From: Rotaria sp. Silwood1
Lineage: Eukaryota > Rotifera > Eurotatoria > Philodinida > Philodinidae
Assembly (NCBI GenBank): GCA_905250075.1
Contig: CAJNOP010000001.1
Coordinates: 8,377,779-8,441,778, forward strand
Direction of reading: 5' to 3'
Length of the DNA stretch: 64,000 nt
Positions within the stretch are counted from its first letter, which is position 1; each line of letters begins with the position of its first letter. This document shows, piece by piece, positions 1 to 11,140 of this stretch. Position numbers and translations under genes: made by a program. The notes below the pieces were generated by a model. The model worked only from the letters and a program-made list of their open reading frames with translations, was not told the DNA's origin and did no database searches.

Positions 1-1
1 T

Positions 2-118
2 GTTGTTATTCCTATTGTTTTGAGTTCAATTACTGCAATTGTTATTTGGATTATAAAGTGTTATCCAAAGAAAAAAATATCACCATCTGCATTAGAACTT
101 AATCAAGTACCAACTTGA
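2..118 (+). CDS. 3' end of a membrane-protein gene (partial)
   Basis: The window opens inside an open frame that stops with TGA at 116-118. The readable tail is a hydrophobic stretch of about 20 residues (starting VVIPIVLSSITAIVIW) followed by a lysine-rich stop-transfer segment (KCYPKKK) and a short polar tail ending in NQVPT. This looks like the last transmembrane helix and cytoplasmic tail of a type I or multi-pass membrane protein. The rest lies outside the window, so no family can be named. Codon use (A/T-ending) matches the other genes here. Confidence 0.5.
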   Translation, partial: VVIPIVLSSITAIVIWIIKCYPKKKISPSALELNQVPT

Positions 119-975
119 CAATCTCAAAAATAATTAAACTACTTAAAATTAAAAGAATTATTAAATAAAACAATCAATTCATTGAAATTCATGTTTTATT
201 ATTCTTTTTTTTTTTTTAATATTTGTTTTTTATGTTGTCGAAAATATCACACAAAGTATTAACTTTGAATATATTTTGAAAAATATTTTATCTTTATTTA
301 TTCTAAATATTCATTATCTTCTACTCAATACTGTAAATACAAATAAAAACATAATTAACATATATCTTACATTCAACAATAATAAATTCTAAGTATTTCT
401 TTGTCTAAAATATAAATGATTTAATTCATATAAAATATTGATCTCAAGTTGTATAGCATTTCATACATTAAACTTTTTCTGAAAAAATTTTGATACATAT
501 GTATTTGTATTTGAATCGATTATTAGAAGAGATTGAAGCAGCAAAATGCAATTGATTCTCTAATATAATTTTTCAAGAGTTTTATGTATTGTCATCAAAA
601 TTGAATTATGTTGAAAAATAGTATGATAAAATTTCATATTCGAAGTGTATCTATTATGAAATTACATTTACTATCTCTACCAATCGAAATGAGATCAAGT
701 TTAGATTATATATCTGTGTGTTCAGTTCAAATTCTATTAAATTTCTTTAGATTTATGATAAGCAAAATAAATAACTTGAATGAAATTATCATTTTCATTA
801 CAATCACAAAATCCAAAGGTTAATTTACCTTTTTTGTTTCTTTATAGATTACATCTTTATCATTATAAAATAACAGAGAATGAATTGTTTAGTTTTAACA
901 AATAAAGATAAATTAAATGTTACAGAACAATTTTTTTTCTATGCAAACTTGATCGTTTTATTCACTAGATAGCTT
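119..975. other. gene-free stretch downstream of the partial gene
   Basis: AT-rich 3' flank with homopolymer runs. I see no exon with credible splice sites, no RNA gene and no repeat. A 71-codon open frame at 608-823 has no coding character. Confidence 0.5.
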
Positions 976-1075
976 NNNNNNNNNNNNNNNNNNNNNNNNN
1001 NNNNNNNNNNNNNNNNNNNNNNNNNNNNNNNNNNNNNNNNNNNNNNNNNNNNNNNNNNNNNNNNNNNNNNNNNNN
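976..1075. other. assembly gap (100 N)
   Basis: Exactly 100 unresolved bases, the usual placeholder for a gap of unknown size. A CT-rich microsatellite begins immediately after it, which probably broke the assembly. Confidence 0.95.
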
Positions 1076-1114
1076 TCTCTCTCTCTCTTTCTCTCTCCCT
1101 CTCTCTCTCTCTCT
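1076..1114 (+). repeat. CT microsatellite at gap edge
   Basis: Tandem TC/CT dinucleotides with a few interruptions directly abut the N run. The true length is unknown because the array is truncated by the gap. It lies about 270 bp upstream of the SFMBT-like start codon. Confidence 0.9.
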
Positions 1115-1339
1115 TCTCACAAAAATTTCTTTCCTAGGGAACAATATATATATTTTTTTTTACGTCATATAACTTATTCTTTACATCAACAATTCTTAAC
1201 TAAAATAATTTCAATGAAAAATTCATCTTATTTCTCTCTATATTTAAGCTCAAATCAATTTGACCTTGATCATAGTTGATTACTAAGAAAAAATAAAAGA
1301 AAAAGAAATTTTTCTTTTTTTTTTTTTTTCTTATTCATT

Positions 1340-1385
1340 TTTTTTTTCCAGATAAGAGTAATGTAAAATAAAAAGAACATATTCA
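1340..1385 (+). promoter_or_regulatory. acceptor and short leader of the SFMBT-like gene, with a start-stop uORF
   Basis: A long T run ends in CCAG at 1348-1351, an excellent splice acceptor only 34 nt before the start codon. It is either the end of a 5'-UTR intron or a spliced-leader trans-splice site. The 34-nt leader contains an ATG immediately followed by TAA (1361-1366), a minimal start-stop upstream ORF. In other eukaryotes such elements stall ribosomes; a role here is inference. Confidence 0.45.
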
Positions 1386-4300
1386 ATGGATACAACATTT
1401 GATAATCTAGTAACAACGGATGCTCATTCAGGTCTTATTGTAACTTGTGGTATTCCTCTTTCTTCATTCATATCTGAAAATATTATTAATACATCTCATG
1501 AAGAATTTATTCTTGATCTTAGTCAACGATCAACAACAACAGAAATAATAAATAAAAATCAATCTATAAATATAATTAATAATTGGGAAAATAATTCAAT
1601 ATGTAATTATACAGATTCAATAGATGATGATTTTAATAAAATATTAATATTAAATAATGATAATAAATTAAATATTGAACAATCATTAACTGATCAATTA
1701 AAACATCATTCAATACAAGATGATTCATTGTCAGATAGTTCAAATAGAATAAATCAATCAAAAATTGATTTTTATTATACAATGAAAAAAACAAAGTAAA
1801 GACACTTTTTATTTATTTTTAAATCATATAATTTTGTTTTATTTTTTTTTTTAAAAAGAAAAAAACCAAATATTAATTCATCATCTAATCAAATAATAAA
1901 AATTCATCAACTTGAACCTTGTTTAAATTCTTCTCATTTATCTTCAGTAAATTTTCTTTGGTCAAAATATTTATCAAAAATTGATGAACGATCTGTATCC
2001 GAGGAATTTTTTGATCATTATTTATCATCAATACAATCTGGTTTTGAAATTAATATGAAACTTGAATATTGTTATGATATACAACGTGATTTATATTGGT
2101 TAACACAAATACAATTAATATCACATTGTTTACTTCTTTTACATTATGTTGGTTTACCTGATGATGATACATCAAATGATTTTTGGGCTTATATTTATGA
2201 ACAACGTTGTCATCCTATTGGTTGGTGTAAAGAAAATAGTAAATTAATGTCACCACCATTGATTGTTACTAAACGAGCTATACAACAATCAACATTAAAT
2301 AATAATTATATAACATCAAATGGAAATGATAAACAATCAAATATAATTAAAGGAGATACAAATAATATTAATCAAACACCACCTTCTTATTTATTTGATA
2401 AAGTAAATATTTTTTTTTCTTCTTCTCAAATTAAATAAATATGATATTTAAATTAGATTTCAATACTTTTATCAAATTGATACAATGAAAGATTGAAACA
2501 TATTTTGAAACTCTTCAAGTTTCTGTTAAGATTTTTTCAATTCCATAAACAACCGTTCGACAAATTATAATTGAATATCTTTCTTCAGAATTGTATAAGG
2601 TTCAGTTTGTACGTAGGATGAAGTGCGTTTTTTTTGCAATAACTTTAACACTTGACTATAGATGATTCAAATTTAATGATGAACTTTTATTTTGATACTT
2701 ATGAGTACAGAAGTAGTTAACCATGTGTTTTATCCGGCTTGAGAGATGATGTTCCAATCGATGATCGATGTCCTAAAAGAAAAGGAAAAATTTGAATAAA
2801 GCACTTTAATCAATTTTACTTCTTGTTTCCTATACTTATTTGTAATTAATTGTGATAATTATTTTAATTTTAGGAAATCGGTTTAAATGCTTGTGAACAA
2901 TTAAAAAAAGGTATGTTACTTGAATTACAAGATGAAAATCGTCCATGGACTGTATGGTTTGTTCGAATAATTAATAATCGTGGTGGACGATTACATCTTC
3001 GATATATAACTAATGATAATGATGATGAAGAAGAAGAAGAAGATTCAAATTCATCTTTATTAGATATTCATATATTTTATCTTGATCGTCGTGTTCATTT
3101 AATTGGTTGGACAAAAACTAATTGTTCAATTTATTTTTATGATATTCCAACATGTTTAAAATTAATAATTGATAAAGAAATTTTAATTGATATATGTTTA
3201 AATAAATCCAAAGAACAATTTCTTCCATTAAATTTATTTAAAGAACAAGAAGAAATTATTAAACATCGTTTTATTGAAGGAATGAAATTAGAAATATTTG
3301 AATCAAATAAACAAAATATATTTATTGGTAGAATTGGTCATATATATAATGAATATTATTTTGATGTTATTATTGATAATGATAATGATAATGAATTATC
3401 ATTTATAGCATATTCAACACATCCATATATATTACCAGCACATTGGGCTGCTGAACATAAACTTGCATTAATGAATGGTAAATATATAAGACAAACAGAA
3501 GATTATTGGAATTTATATACTGAAATAAATGGTATTAATAATTTAGCACCAGAAAAATATTTTAATTTATTAACATTAAATACTAGTGGAAATAATCGTG
3601 TTGAACCTGGAATGAAAATGGAAATGATATATACATTAAATAATAAAGATTATGTTTTTTCTGTAACACTTATTCATATTGCTGATCATCTTATGTGGTT
3701 AAGAGTTGATGATACTAGTTTATTTAATAATAATGAAAAATTATATTATCATGTTTTACCAATTAATTCATTAAATGTTTTTCCTATTGGATGGGCTAAA
3801 TTTAATGGATTTGATTTAATAACACCTATTCAATATGAAACTAATATTAATACATATGAACAAAATCGATATGAGTAAGAGACCCCATGAACATGACTTA
3901 GTTTTAGACGTCCTTGTTAACAACTCCATATGAGATCGAACAGTGAATATCTGTTCATGAAGATTTCTTGTTAGAGATGAATTAATTAAATTTCAAGTTC
4001 ATATCTAGTTATATAAGTGAATTAAGAACTGATATATTTAATTGTAATTGATTTTAAAATAAAATCTAGAAAGTTGTAGAGTTCGCCAGTGTTCTCACTT
4101 GACATTTAATTTGTCTTAGCAACATTTGACCAAAAGTAAAACAAAGGAAAAAAAATTTTTAAACTTATGCTTTTTTTTTTGAATTGTGTCCATATGTCAA
4201 TGTTTATTTATCTTTAAATTTGACATTTTTCATAGATCATATGGAATGTATAAATATAGAAATACTCTTAAGTTTTATTGATTTATTTTGAAAGTCAAAA

Positions 4301-7300
4301 AAAAAAAAATTAAAGTTCCAATATTGTGCAAAATTAATTAATTAAGATAAATCTTCTATTACGGAACAAGATTTTATATAGAAATATGACACTTTTGAAA
4401 GACTTTAATCCTTAGATAGATGAATAGCAGAAAAAACAAATGATTTATTTTTTAAATTATAAAAAATATTGATTGTTATTATATATATTTTTGAATAGTT
4501 TATTTTCATCAGTAACACATTATCCAAAAATTCCTCGTGTATATTTAAATGAAGTTTATTTATTAACAATATATGTAAATATTGAATGTTTTTGTGGACC
4601 ACATTTTTGTTCATCTCGTCTTGCTCGTATACCATCAAAATTTGGTCCAGGTCCATATCGTCATGTTATTATTGATATGTTTCATTATCTTTTATCAACA
4701 TTATCAACAAATGCTCATCGTGCATTACGTCGATTAGATCATCAAATTAATTCGGAAATAATATCAAATCTTAAAACTGAATATATTAAAGCAGCTAAAC
4801 GATCATCAAAATTAATACGTCCTATATCAATACCAAATGAACCTCGTTCAGTATATCATTATCTTCGTTATATATGTACACAATTAGAAGCTTGTCCAAA
4901 TTTAATTAGTATGATACATATTGACAATCATTGTCCAGATAAATGTCATATATTAAGTAATACTTTTGGTATGTTAAAAGTTATCTAGGATAGATGCATA
5001 CTTTTACACTTTTACCCTAGAAAATATTATCATTGGAAAGATTATATCGAAATTTTTCAACGAAGAATACAGACTAATATTAATTCAAACAATAAACTCA
5101 ATCATTTAACACTTAAAAGCCCAAGAAGGTTTTTCTTGCAAAAAAAGGAAGACAACGAGTTAATAAATCATCAGTACGCTCATACTATATCTAAAACGAA
5201 GTACTTTGTCCTTCCTCTAGAGTTATACAACGTCCTTTAGCAGAAATCTTGAACCTTTCAAAAACCTAAAAGAAATGAAATTTCATCTAAAACCTCGCCC
5301 TTAATCAGTTTATAGAATCCTTGAATTGTCCTGAAATTTTCAGTCAAAAACAGATGCTTTGTTGTTGAGATATTGGTAGCAGAAAAAAAAATCGGCAACA
5401 TTTTTCAAAAAACTGATAAAATCCGTCTTCTCTTCAACATATTGTATTTCCAAGAGTAAACAACAATTGTTGCTGAAAATTTCAGGATAATCTAAATAGT
5501 GTATCAGCTATTTATGAGCAAAATTTCATTTCAAAATCTCTTTGTTTTGATTTTTTCTTGAGACGTAATATCCGATAGAAGAAACATTTTCTTTAGGATA
5601 GTGTTTAAACTTTACGAGATGATTTCATCAGATACCTTAACACTATGTTTAACAATATCACTTAAAAAAAAAAAAACAAAGCCACACGTCGCTTATATGA
5701 ATAAAAAAAACTTTAGACAAGAAAAGTGATGCTAAAAAAATTACGAATCGTCAAAGATTCATTATTCGGCTTATGAATCACTTGAGAATTATATTTTCAT
5801 CTCTGTATGATTACTAAGGTCATGTCAATTCAGAAAAATGTTGATTTTTGCATATTAGCTCTTGTAGTGGAATTTATTGAAATTATTTTAATGTCCCTTG
5901 GAAGGGGAACATTGGGCTCTTAAGGGTTAAGTATTTCCCGCATTGATCAGCTAATTTTTCTATGAATGAATTGAGAGTATATATGAGTGACAATATGACT
6001 GATATAACCTGCACTCTCACCCACCTATCGATATCCATATACCCTCTACGTTCAGACATGATCAACACTATGTCGGATGGTTAGCTACTAAAGCAACAAT
6101 AAAAATAAGTATAACTACAAAATTTTATTTGAAATTCACATATAGAAGCTGACAACTTGTTCAGTATATCGGGCGTTCATTATCTCAATTTCTATTTGTG
6201 TATATACTTGCTCAATATTGTCATTTTCATGCTTATGTAATCTTACAGAATAATTAAATAATGTCGAATGTCTAAGAGAAAATAAATTTCTCAATATTAC
6301 CGGTATGTGTTTTTTTGTAAATTAAAATAACATTGATTATTTTTCTAAGCAACTCTAAGATAAACGTTCTTGTCGAATTTTAATAATTCCATGTTTTAGT
6401 TCTTCAACAAAAAATATCATATTAATGCTACTTTTCCAAAACAATAAACATTGATTATTTGAATAATTTAGATTTTAAATTCATTAGATTGTTTAATTAG
6501 AAATCATGTGAATCTTTTTTTTTTTTTTTGTATTTCCTTCAAAAATTTCTTTAATAAGAAGTCCTTCTATATTGCAAATTTCTCAAGCATACAATTATAT
6601 TTTCTTTTATTAAAATAAAAATTAATTTAATTTTGTTATTTACTATTTCAAATAGCTTTTTCTATACATTCAAAACATAAACGTTCTCAACTTCGTGCTG
6701 CACAAAATCGATATCGTAAACAAAAATCTTTATTATGTCATTTAAAAAATACTTCAATCCCTTCAAATGTATCAAGTCCTGTTGTTGAAGAATTACCAAT
6801 ATCAGAAATTCAACCAACAATAATTAATACAACTGATATATTACCAACAATATCAAATCCATTACCTGGATCTGATAGACAAACACGTGGTTTTCGTGTT
6901 CATATTGAACGTAAAACACATAATGTTACAAGAACAAATAAAAAACAAAAATTAATTAATACAAATGATAAACCAACAATTGATATTAAACAAGAACCTA
7001 TTGAAATAAATAATGTTACATCTGAACTATCATCATCATCAACAATAACAACAAATCAATTAATAAAAGGTTTGGTTTTTTTTTAATTAAAACAAATTCT
7101 TTGTTATTTATTTAAATAAGAATTTATTTAGAATCTAAACGTTCATATATATCAAAGAAAAGACGTTGTCCATCTCCATCAATTGTATATCGATCAGCAT
7201 CACCTATAACATTAAATATATTATCTTCAAATTCTAATCCATCATCACCATCAAATAAAAATAAAAAAAAACGAACAACACTTTCAACATCACAATCATT

Positions 7301-7742
7301 AAATGATCTTAAAAATTGTTCAAATGTTCTTAAAACAAATATTGAAAGTCAAAATTCATCACCATTTATTCGACCAATTCAACAATATTCAATACCACCA
7401 CCACCAATTGATCCACGAAATCCAGTTACATGGAATGTTAATGATGTTTGTTGGTATTTAGATAAATCAGGATGTTCATTTGCATTAAAAACAATTAAAG
7501 AACAAGTAATTTTTTGTTAGTTTTATTTTAGTTTTTTTCTTTTTGTATTTTTATTAAAGGAAATTGATGGTGCTGCTCTTCTTCTACTTGATGATTTAAA
7601 TACAGTTCAAGATTTATTAGAATTTAAATTAGGACCAGCTGTTAAATTTTGTCATGTTGTTGAACAACTTCGTACACAAGTTATTGATACATTTCATTCA
7701 TCACCATCATTAAAAACTTCATCTCGTTTATCAACAAATTAA
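1386..7742 (+). CDS. SFMBT: SFMBT-like Polycomb protein (four MBT repeats, SLED, SAM)
   Basis: My model has 7 exons: 1386-1795, 1859-2402, 2874-3874, 4499-4968, 6656-7069, 7132-7505 and 7560-7742 (3396 nt, 1131 aa). All junctions are GT..AG and in phase. An acidic, Asn-rich N-terminus precedes four MBT repeats at about residues 165-272, 325-440, 450-560 and 560-645 (hallmarks SGFEINMKLE, HPIGWCKEN, VHLIGWTKTN, VFPIGWAKFNG). Next is a SLED domain at about 660-790 (LPSKFGPGP-like IPSKFGPGPYRHV), then a basic low-complexity linker with a KKRR-type nuclear signal. A C-terminal SAM domain starts at about 1047 (WNVNDVCWYLDKSGC). Four MBT repeats plus SLED plus SAM is the SFMBT layout; Scm has two and L(3)mbt three repeats. 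SFMBT proteins bind mono- and dimethyl-lysine histones and recruit Polycomb silencing through SAM oligomerisation. Intron 4 (4969-6655) is long and carries a dispersed repeat. Confidence 0.88.
5113..5747 (+). repeat. dispersed repeat, copy 1 (in SFMBT intron 4)
   Basis: About 630 bp here match 57251-57817 in the same orientation by eye, with long near-identical blocks. One block includes ATCGGCAACATTTTTC and the Phe/Lys-rich stretch after it; another is the terminal block GCCACACGTCGCTTATATG. The second copy lacks some segments. No open frame, terminal inverted repeat or target duplication is visible, so it is an unclassified, probably non-autonomous interspersed element. Confidence 0.8.
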
Positions 7743-7975
7743 GTTTTCTTGTTGCTTTTTGTTTTTCTCTTTCTAACAGTGTCAATATATTTCTCTGTAT
7801 TTCAAATCAATATATATATATAAAGACTCTAGTTTTCTTTTTTCGTTTTTCTTTTTTTTTGTGTAAATTTTCAATTGTTCTGTATGTGCGATATAAAAAA
7901 GACAAAGAAGAAAAAAACAACATCAGATAAATTTCTGCTGTTTTGATTTGTATTGAATCTTAAAATTTTTTTTAG

Positions 7976-8536
7976 ATGTCGGCTAAACCTTCAAATTCAA
8001 CAGAAAAAATGAGTACACGTGGTGCAACATTTGAACGTTCAAATGTTGTACGTGATCCAGTTACAGGTGAAACATTTATACCTGGTACACAACGACCTGA
8101 TGGTACATGGAGAAAACCAATACGTGTACGTGCAGATTATATTCCACAAGATGAAATGCCTGTATATCAATCTATGGGACAACAAACACAAATAGAAACA
8201 CGAAAACGTATTGAAAATGGAAATCTTATACCTGGTTTAATTTTAACTGAAGAAGAAAAAATTTTACGTGCAAAAAAATTAGAAAAAGAAGAAAAACAAT
8301 TAAGAAATCAAATGACTAAATTAACAACAACAACAAAAACAACAACACAAACACCAGAAGATAATAAAAATAAAGAAATGAAAAAAATTCAAAAATTATT
8401 AAAAGAAATTAATGTTTTAGAAAAACGTTATAAAGAAGATTCATCAAGTTTAGATAAAGATCAAATTACTAAAATGAAAAGAAAAGATGAACTTGAAAAA
8501 AGACTCGAAGAATTAAATGATCAAGATTTAGAATAA
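7976..8536 (+). CDS. PYM1: PYM, exon-junction-complex disassembly factor
   Basis: Single exon, 186 aa. The conserved PYM/WIBG N-terminal signature is clear at residues 18-65: [20 protein letters not shown], then [20 protein letters not shown]. In characterised animals this segment clasps the Y14-Mago heterodimer and the C-terminal region contacts the 48S/ribosome, releasing exon-junction complexes from translated mRNA in the cytoplasm. The remainder is a charged Lys/Glu coiled-coil-like tail (residues 88-186). An AG acceptor with a T run directly abuts the ATG (7974-7975), so the mRNA is probably trans-spliced or has a 5'-UTR intron. The stop of the SFMBT-like gene is 233 bp upstream and the next gene's acceptor is only 66 bp downstream. 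The length is close to animal PYM proteins. Confidence 0.9.
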   Translation: MSAKPSNSTEKMSTRGATFERSNVVRDPVTGETFIPGTQRPDGTWRKPIRVRADYIPQDEMPVYQSMGQQTQIETRKRIENGNLIPGLILTEEEKILRAKKLEKEEKQLRNQMTKLTTTTKTTTQTPEDNKNKEMKKIQKLLKEINVLEKRYKEDSSSLDKDQITKMKRKDELEKRLEELNDQDLE

Positions 8537-8607
8537 AAAAAAAAAAAAAAAAGAACTCTCTTTTTATTCTTGTCGCATTGTTTTTTTCTTCTGCATTTTC
8601 AGATAAA
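8537..8607 (+). promoter_or_regulatory. very short intercistronic spacer with acceptor
   Basis: Only 71 bp separate the PYM stop from the next ATG. They consist of a poly-A run, a pyrimidine-rich tract and an AG acceptor at 8601-8602, six bases before the ATG. There is no room for an ordinary promoter. This is the arrangement expected between genes of an operon resolved by spliced-leader trans-splicing, as known in nematodes and reported for bdelloid rotifers. That reading is inference. Confidence 0.5.
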
Positions 8608-11140
8608 ATGAGTCAACCAAAAAGTATTAATACACGTGTTACAGATGAAAATTCAATTATTCGATCTTCTATTCCATTACAAGTATTATGTAATATTCAT
8701 CGACCTATTATTTTTCTTGTAAGATTTTATTTGATTTAGATAGAAATTTATGTATTTATTCAATCCATTTTTGAGAATCAAATTGAAAGATTAAATTATT
8801 CATATTTTTCACATTGAAAAATTGTCATATATATCTCTTGTATGAATTAAAATAACAGAAAAGGTTACTATTTTCTAAGTAGAATCCTAAGAGGCAAACG
8901 TTTTTTTCATGTTCTAAATCTCGTTTGTTTTATTTCATGTTATTTTCCAAATGTTATTCCACGGGACGAGACAAACAGAATATAAAACTGTCTCGCAGAA
9001 CTCTTTGTGTAGACAATACAATATGTTCTATAATCTGAGTAGAGACAAAAAAAATAATGTTTGGTGAAAATTTAGTTAGTCTAGATAATCAGCATATGAA
9101 GACCTAAGGGAATTTCTCATGGTCGTATTTTTAATCAACACTGTGAATATTTTTCAATCTACTTGCCTTCGGCGAGCAAACGATTGGTCTGTTAAAAATG
9201 TTTACTTCATTAGACTGATTAATGCTTTTATTTTAACTTATACAAGTTAAATAAAAATATTTAGTAATTAAAGCTTATATAGCCAATATTAAAATAACCA
9301 ATAGTAATGAATAATCAATTCTCATTTAATTAATTTATATGAGATCGTAATCTATCTACATTTCATTGGTGAATGTAACAGTCTAGATAAGTTTTCTATA
9401 ATAATTCTTGAAATCACTATTCCTCATTGCAAACATTTAAAAAAAATGAAGTTTAATTTTAGTAAAATTATTTTGAATATTTAATTGATTATAAAGTTGA
9501 CAACTATATAAGCTTTAATTAAAATAAATTGATTTCTTATCATTGATAAATGTAATACTTATAATGCATGATCAAGACTTATCGATTGGAATGTCTAAGA
9601 AGAATTTCAATGGGAGTTAAGAGCAATTATCACAAAGTTTTTCTGAAAATTCATCCTTAGAACTCAATAGATCATCGATTAGAGACGTTCTCATCAAGAT
9701 CTTAAGCGATTTTGACAAGTTACAGTTAATTAAAAGTAAAACTGACATGACTAAATTTTTAACAATATTTCAAATCTCAATCAATTTTAATTCCAAAAAA
9801 AAAAAGTTTTGAAACTAATTTTAACAGTTTCTGAATTTCATTATATGTTCATCAAATGAGAAACTATACTTGAAGCTCATGAACTTGAATCATCACACAT
9901 CTATTATAGATTTTGAAATTCAATACAAATAAATCTATTTATCATCTAGAGAAATAGTAGTTTACCTGAAATATATCATAGACCTCTTCACGATTTAAAC
10001 ATTTGATCGAAGACATTGAATTAATTCTTTTATCAGTGATAGGCGAATGTTCAAAGTTTTCTAGCAAGAAAATTCAACTGTCGACATTCATTTCAATACA
10101 GTATTGTTGCATTTTCTACCAATATAAAATGACATAAATTACACAAGTTTCACGTCTATTGCATTACCACTAGTATATCGTCCTCTAATAGCACTCATAA
10201 GATAGTTGACCATTTAAGTATTAAACTATCAGAAAATATCGTCGGTATAACACACTTGATACTGAATGATCTACGGACAGTTTTTGTTCTATGTAAATCA
10301 AATGAGAGATTCATTGATGTATACGCACAATTATCTCATTTGTTTTGAGATTCGAAGTTAGCCTCTCGTCTATCTCAATAACATTGTATGTACAGTTTTC
10401 GTAATAGTGAACATGAATATTTGCATTGACTTATTTGACCACCTTTGTCTGTATTCATTATTTTGACTTGCTGAATAAAGGTTATCTTGACTTTTCTCAT
10501 TGCTATTCGACGTTAAAATAATAAAAAAACTTGCCTGAGTAAGTGTGCATTTCTTTCTCTTTCGAATCCGTGAACGATTATAATCTGTATTGAAGTGAAT
10601 TTTGATAATTGATAGCAATGTGTATGAACGACTTTTTTTTTTTACGGAAAGAAAAACTTTCAACACTTCTCATGGATACAAAAAATTAGTTCAATACGTT
10701 TTAACTGTATCATTTGAAAATAAATAAGTAGATATAAATAAATATTTGTGTTTGAAAATATATTCTTATATTTTTAGTGGTTCGTTGCTGAAATCTTAAT
10801 ATTTGTCTGGAAAGGTCTTATTGGATGGCCATCCGATTGGACAATATATGGTTTTGAAATATTTGCATTATGTCTTACATTAACATTGGAATATATTCGT
10901 TTAGAATTAATAATATATGCAAATCTTACTGAACAATTATTTCATATATTATGTGGATTTTTATTAACATTAATATCAATAATATCACTTCTTTATTGGA
11001 CAATATGGCAATGGCTTGTATTAAAACTTGAATTTGTTATTGGTTGTAGTCAACTTGGTTTTTGTTTATGTGAATTAATTCTTGTCATAACAGCATTTAT
11101 GTCTTTTTGTAAGAAACCAACAAAACAAAAGACAGCTTAA
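8608..11140 (+). CDS. TMEM216/TMEM17-family ciliary membrane protein
   Basis: Two exons, 8608-8718 and 10778-11140, both in phase 0 (157 aa). The intron of 2059 bp is far longer than most here. The protein has four hydrophobic helices and follows the Transmemb_17 pattern: an N-terminal IPLQVLCNIHRPIIFLWF, then WKGLIGWP, LTLTLEYIRLELIIYANLTE and WLVLKLEFVIGC before the last helix. It ends with the short basic tail KKPTKQKTA. The LEYIRL and YANLTEQ segments match the IEVIRLFFGTKGNL region of TMEM216 best, with TMEM80 and TMEM17 as alternatives. In vertebrates these proteins belong to the MKS/tectonic complex of the ciliary transition zone. The gene follows PYM on the same strand after a 71-bp spacer. 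I see no further gene in the intron. Confidence 0.75.

Noticed and set aside
10370..10666. 98-codon minus-strand frame in the TMEM216-like intron
   Set aside because: No recognisable domain, no splice or leader signals, and composition like the surrounding intron.
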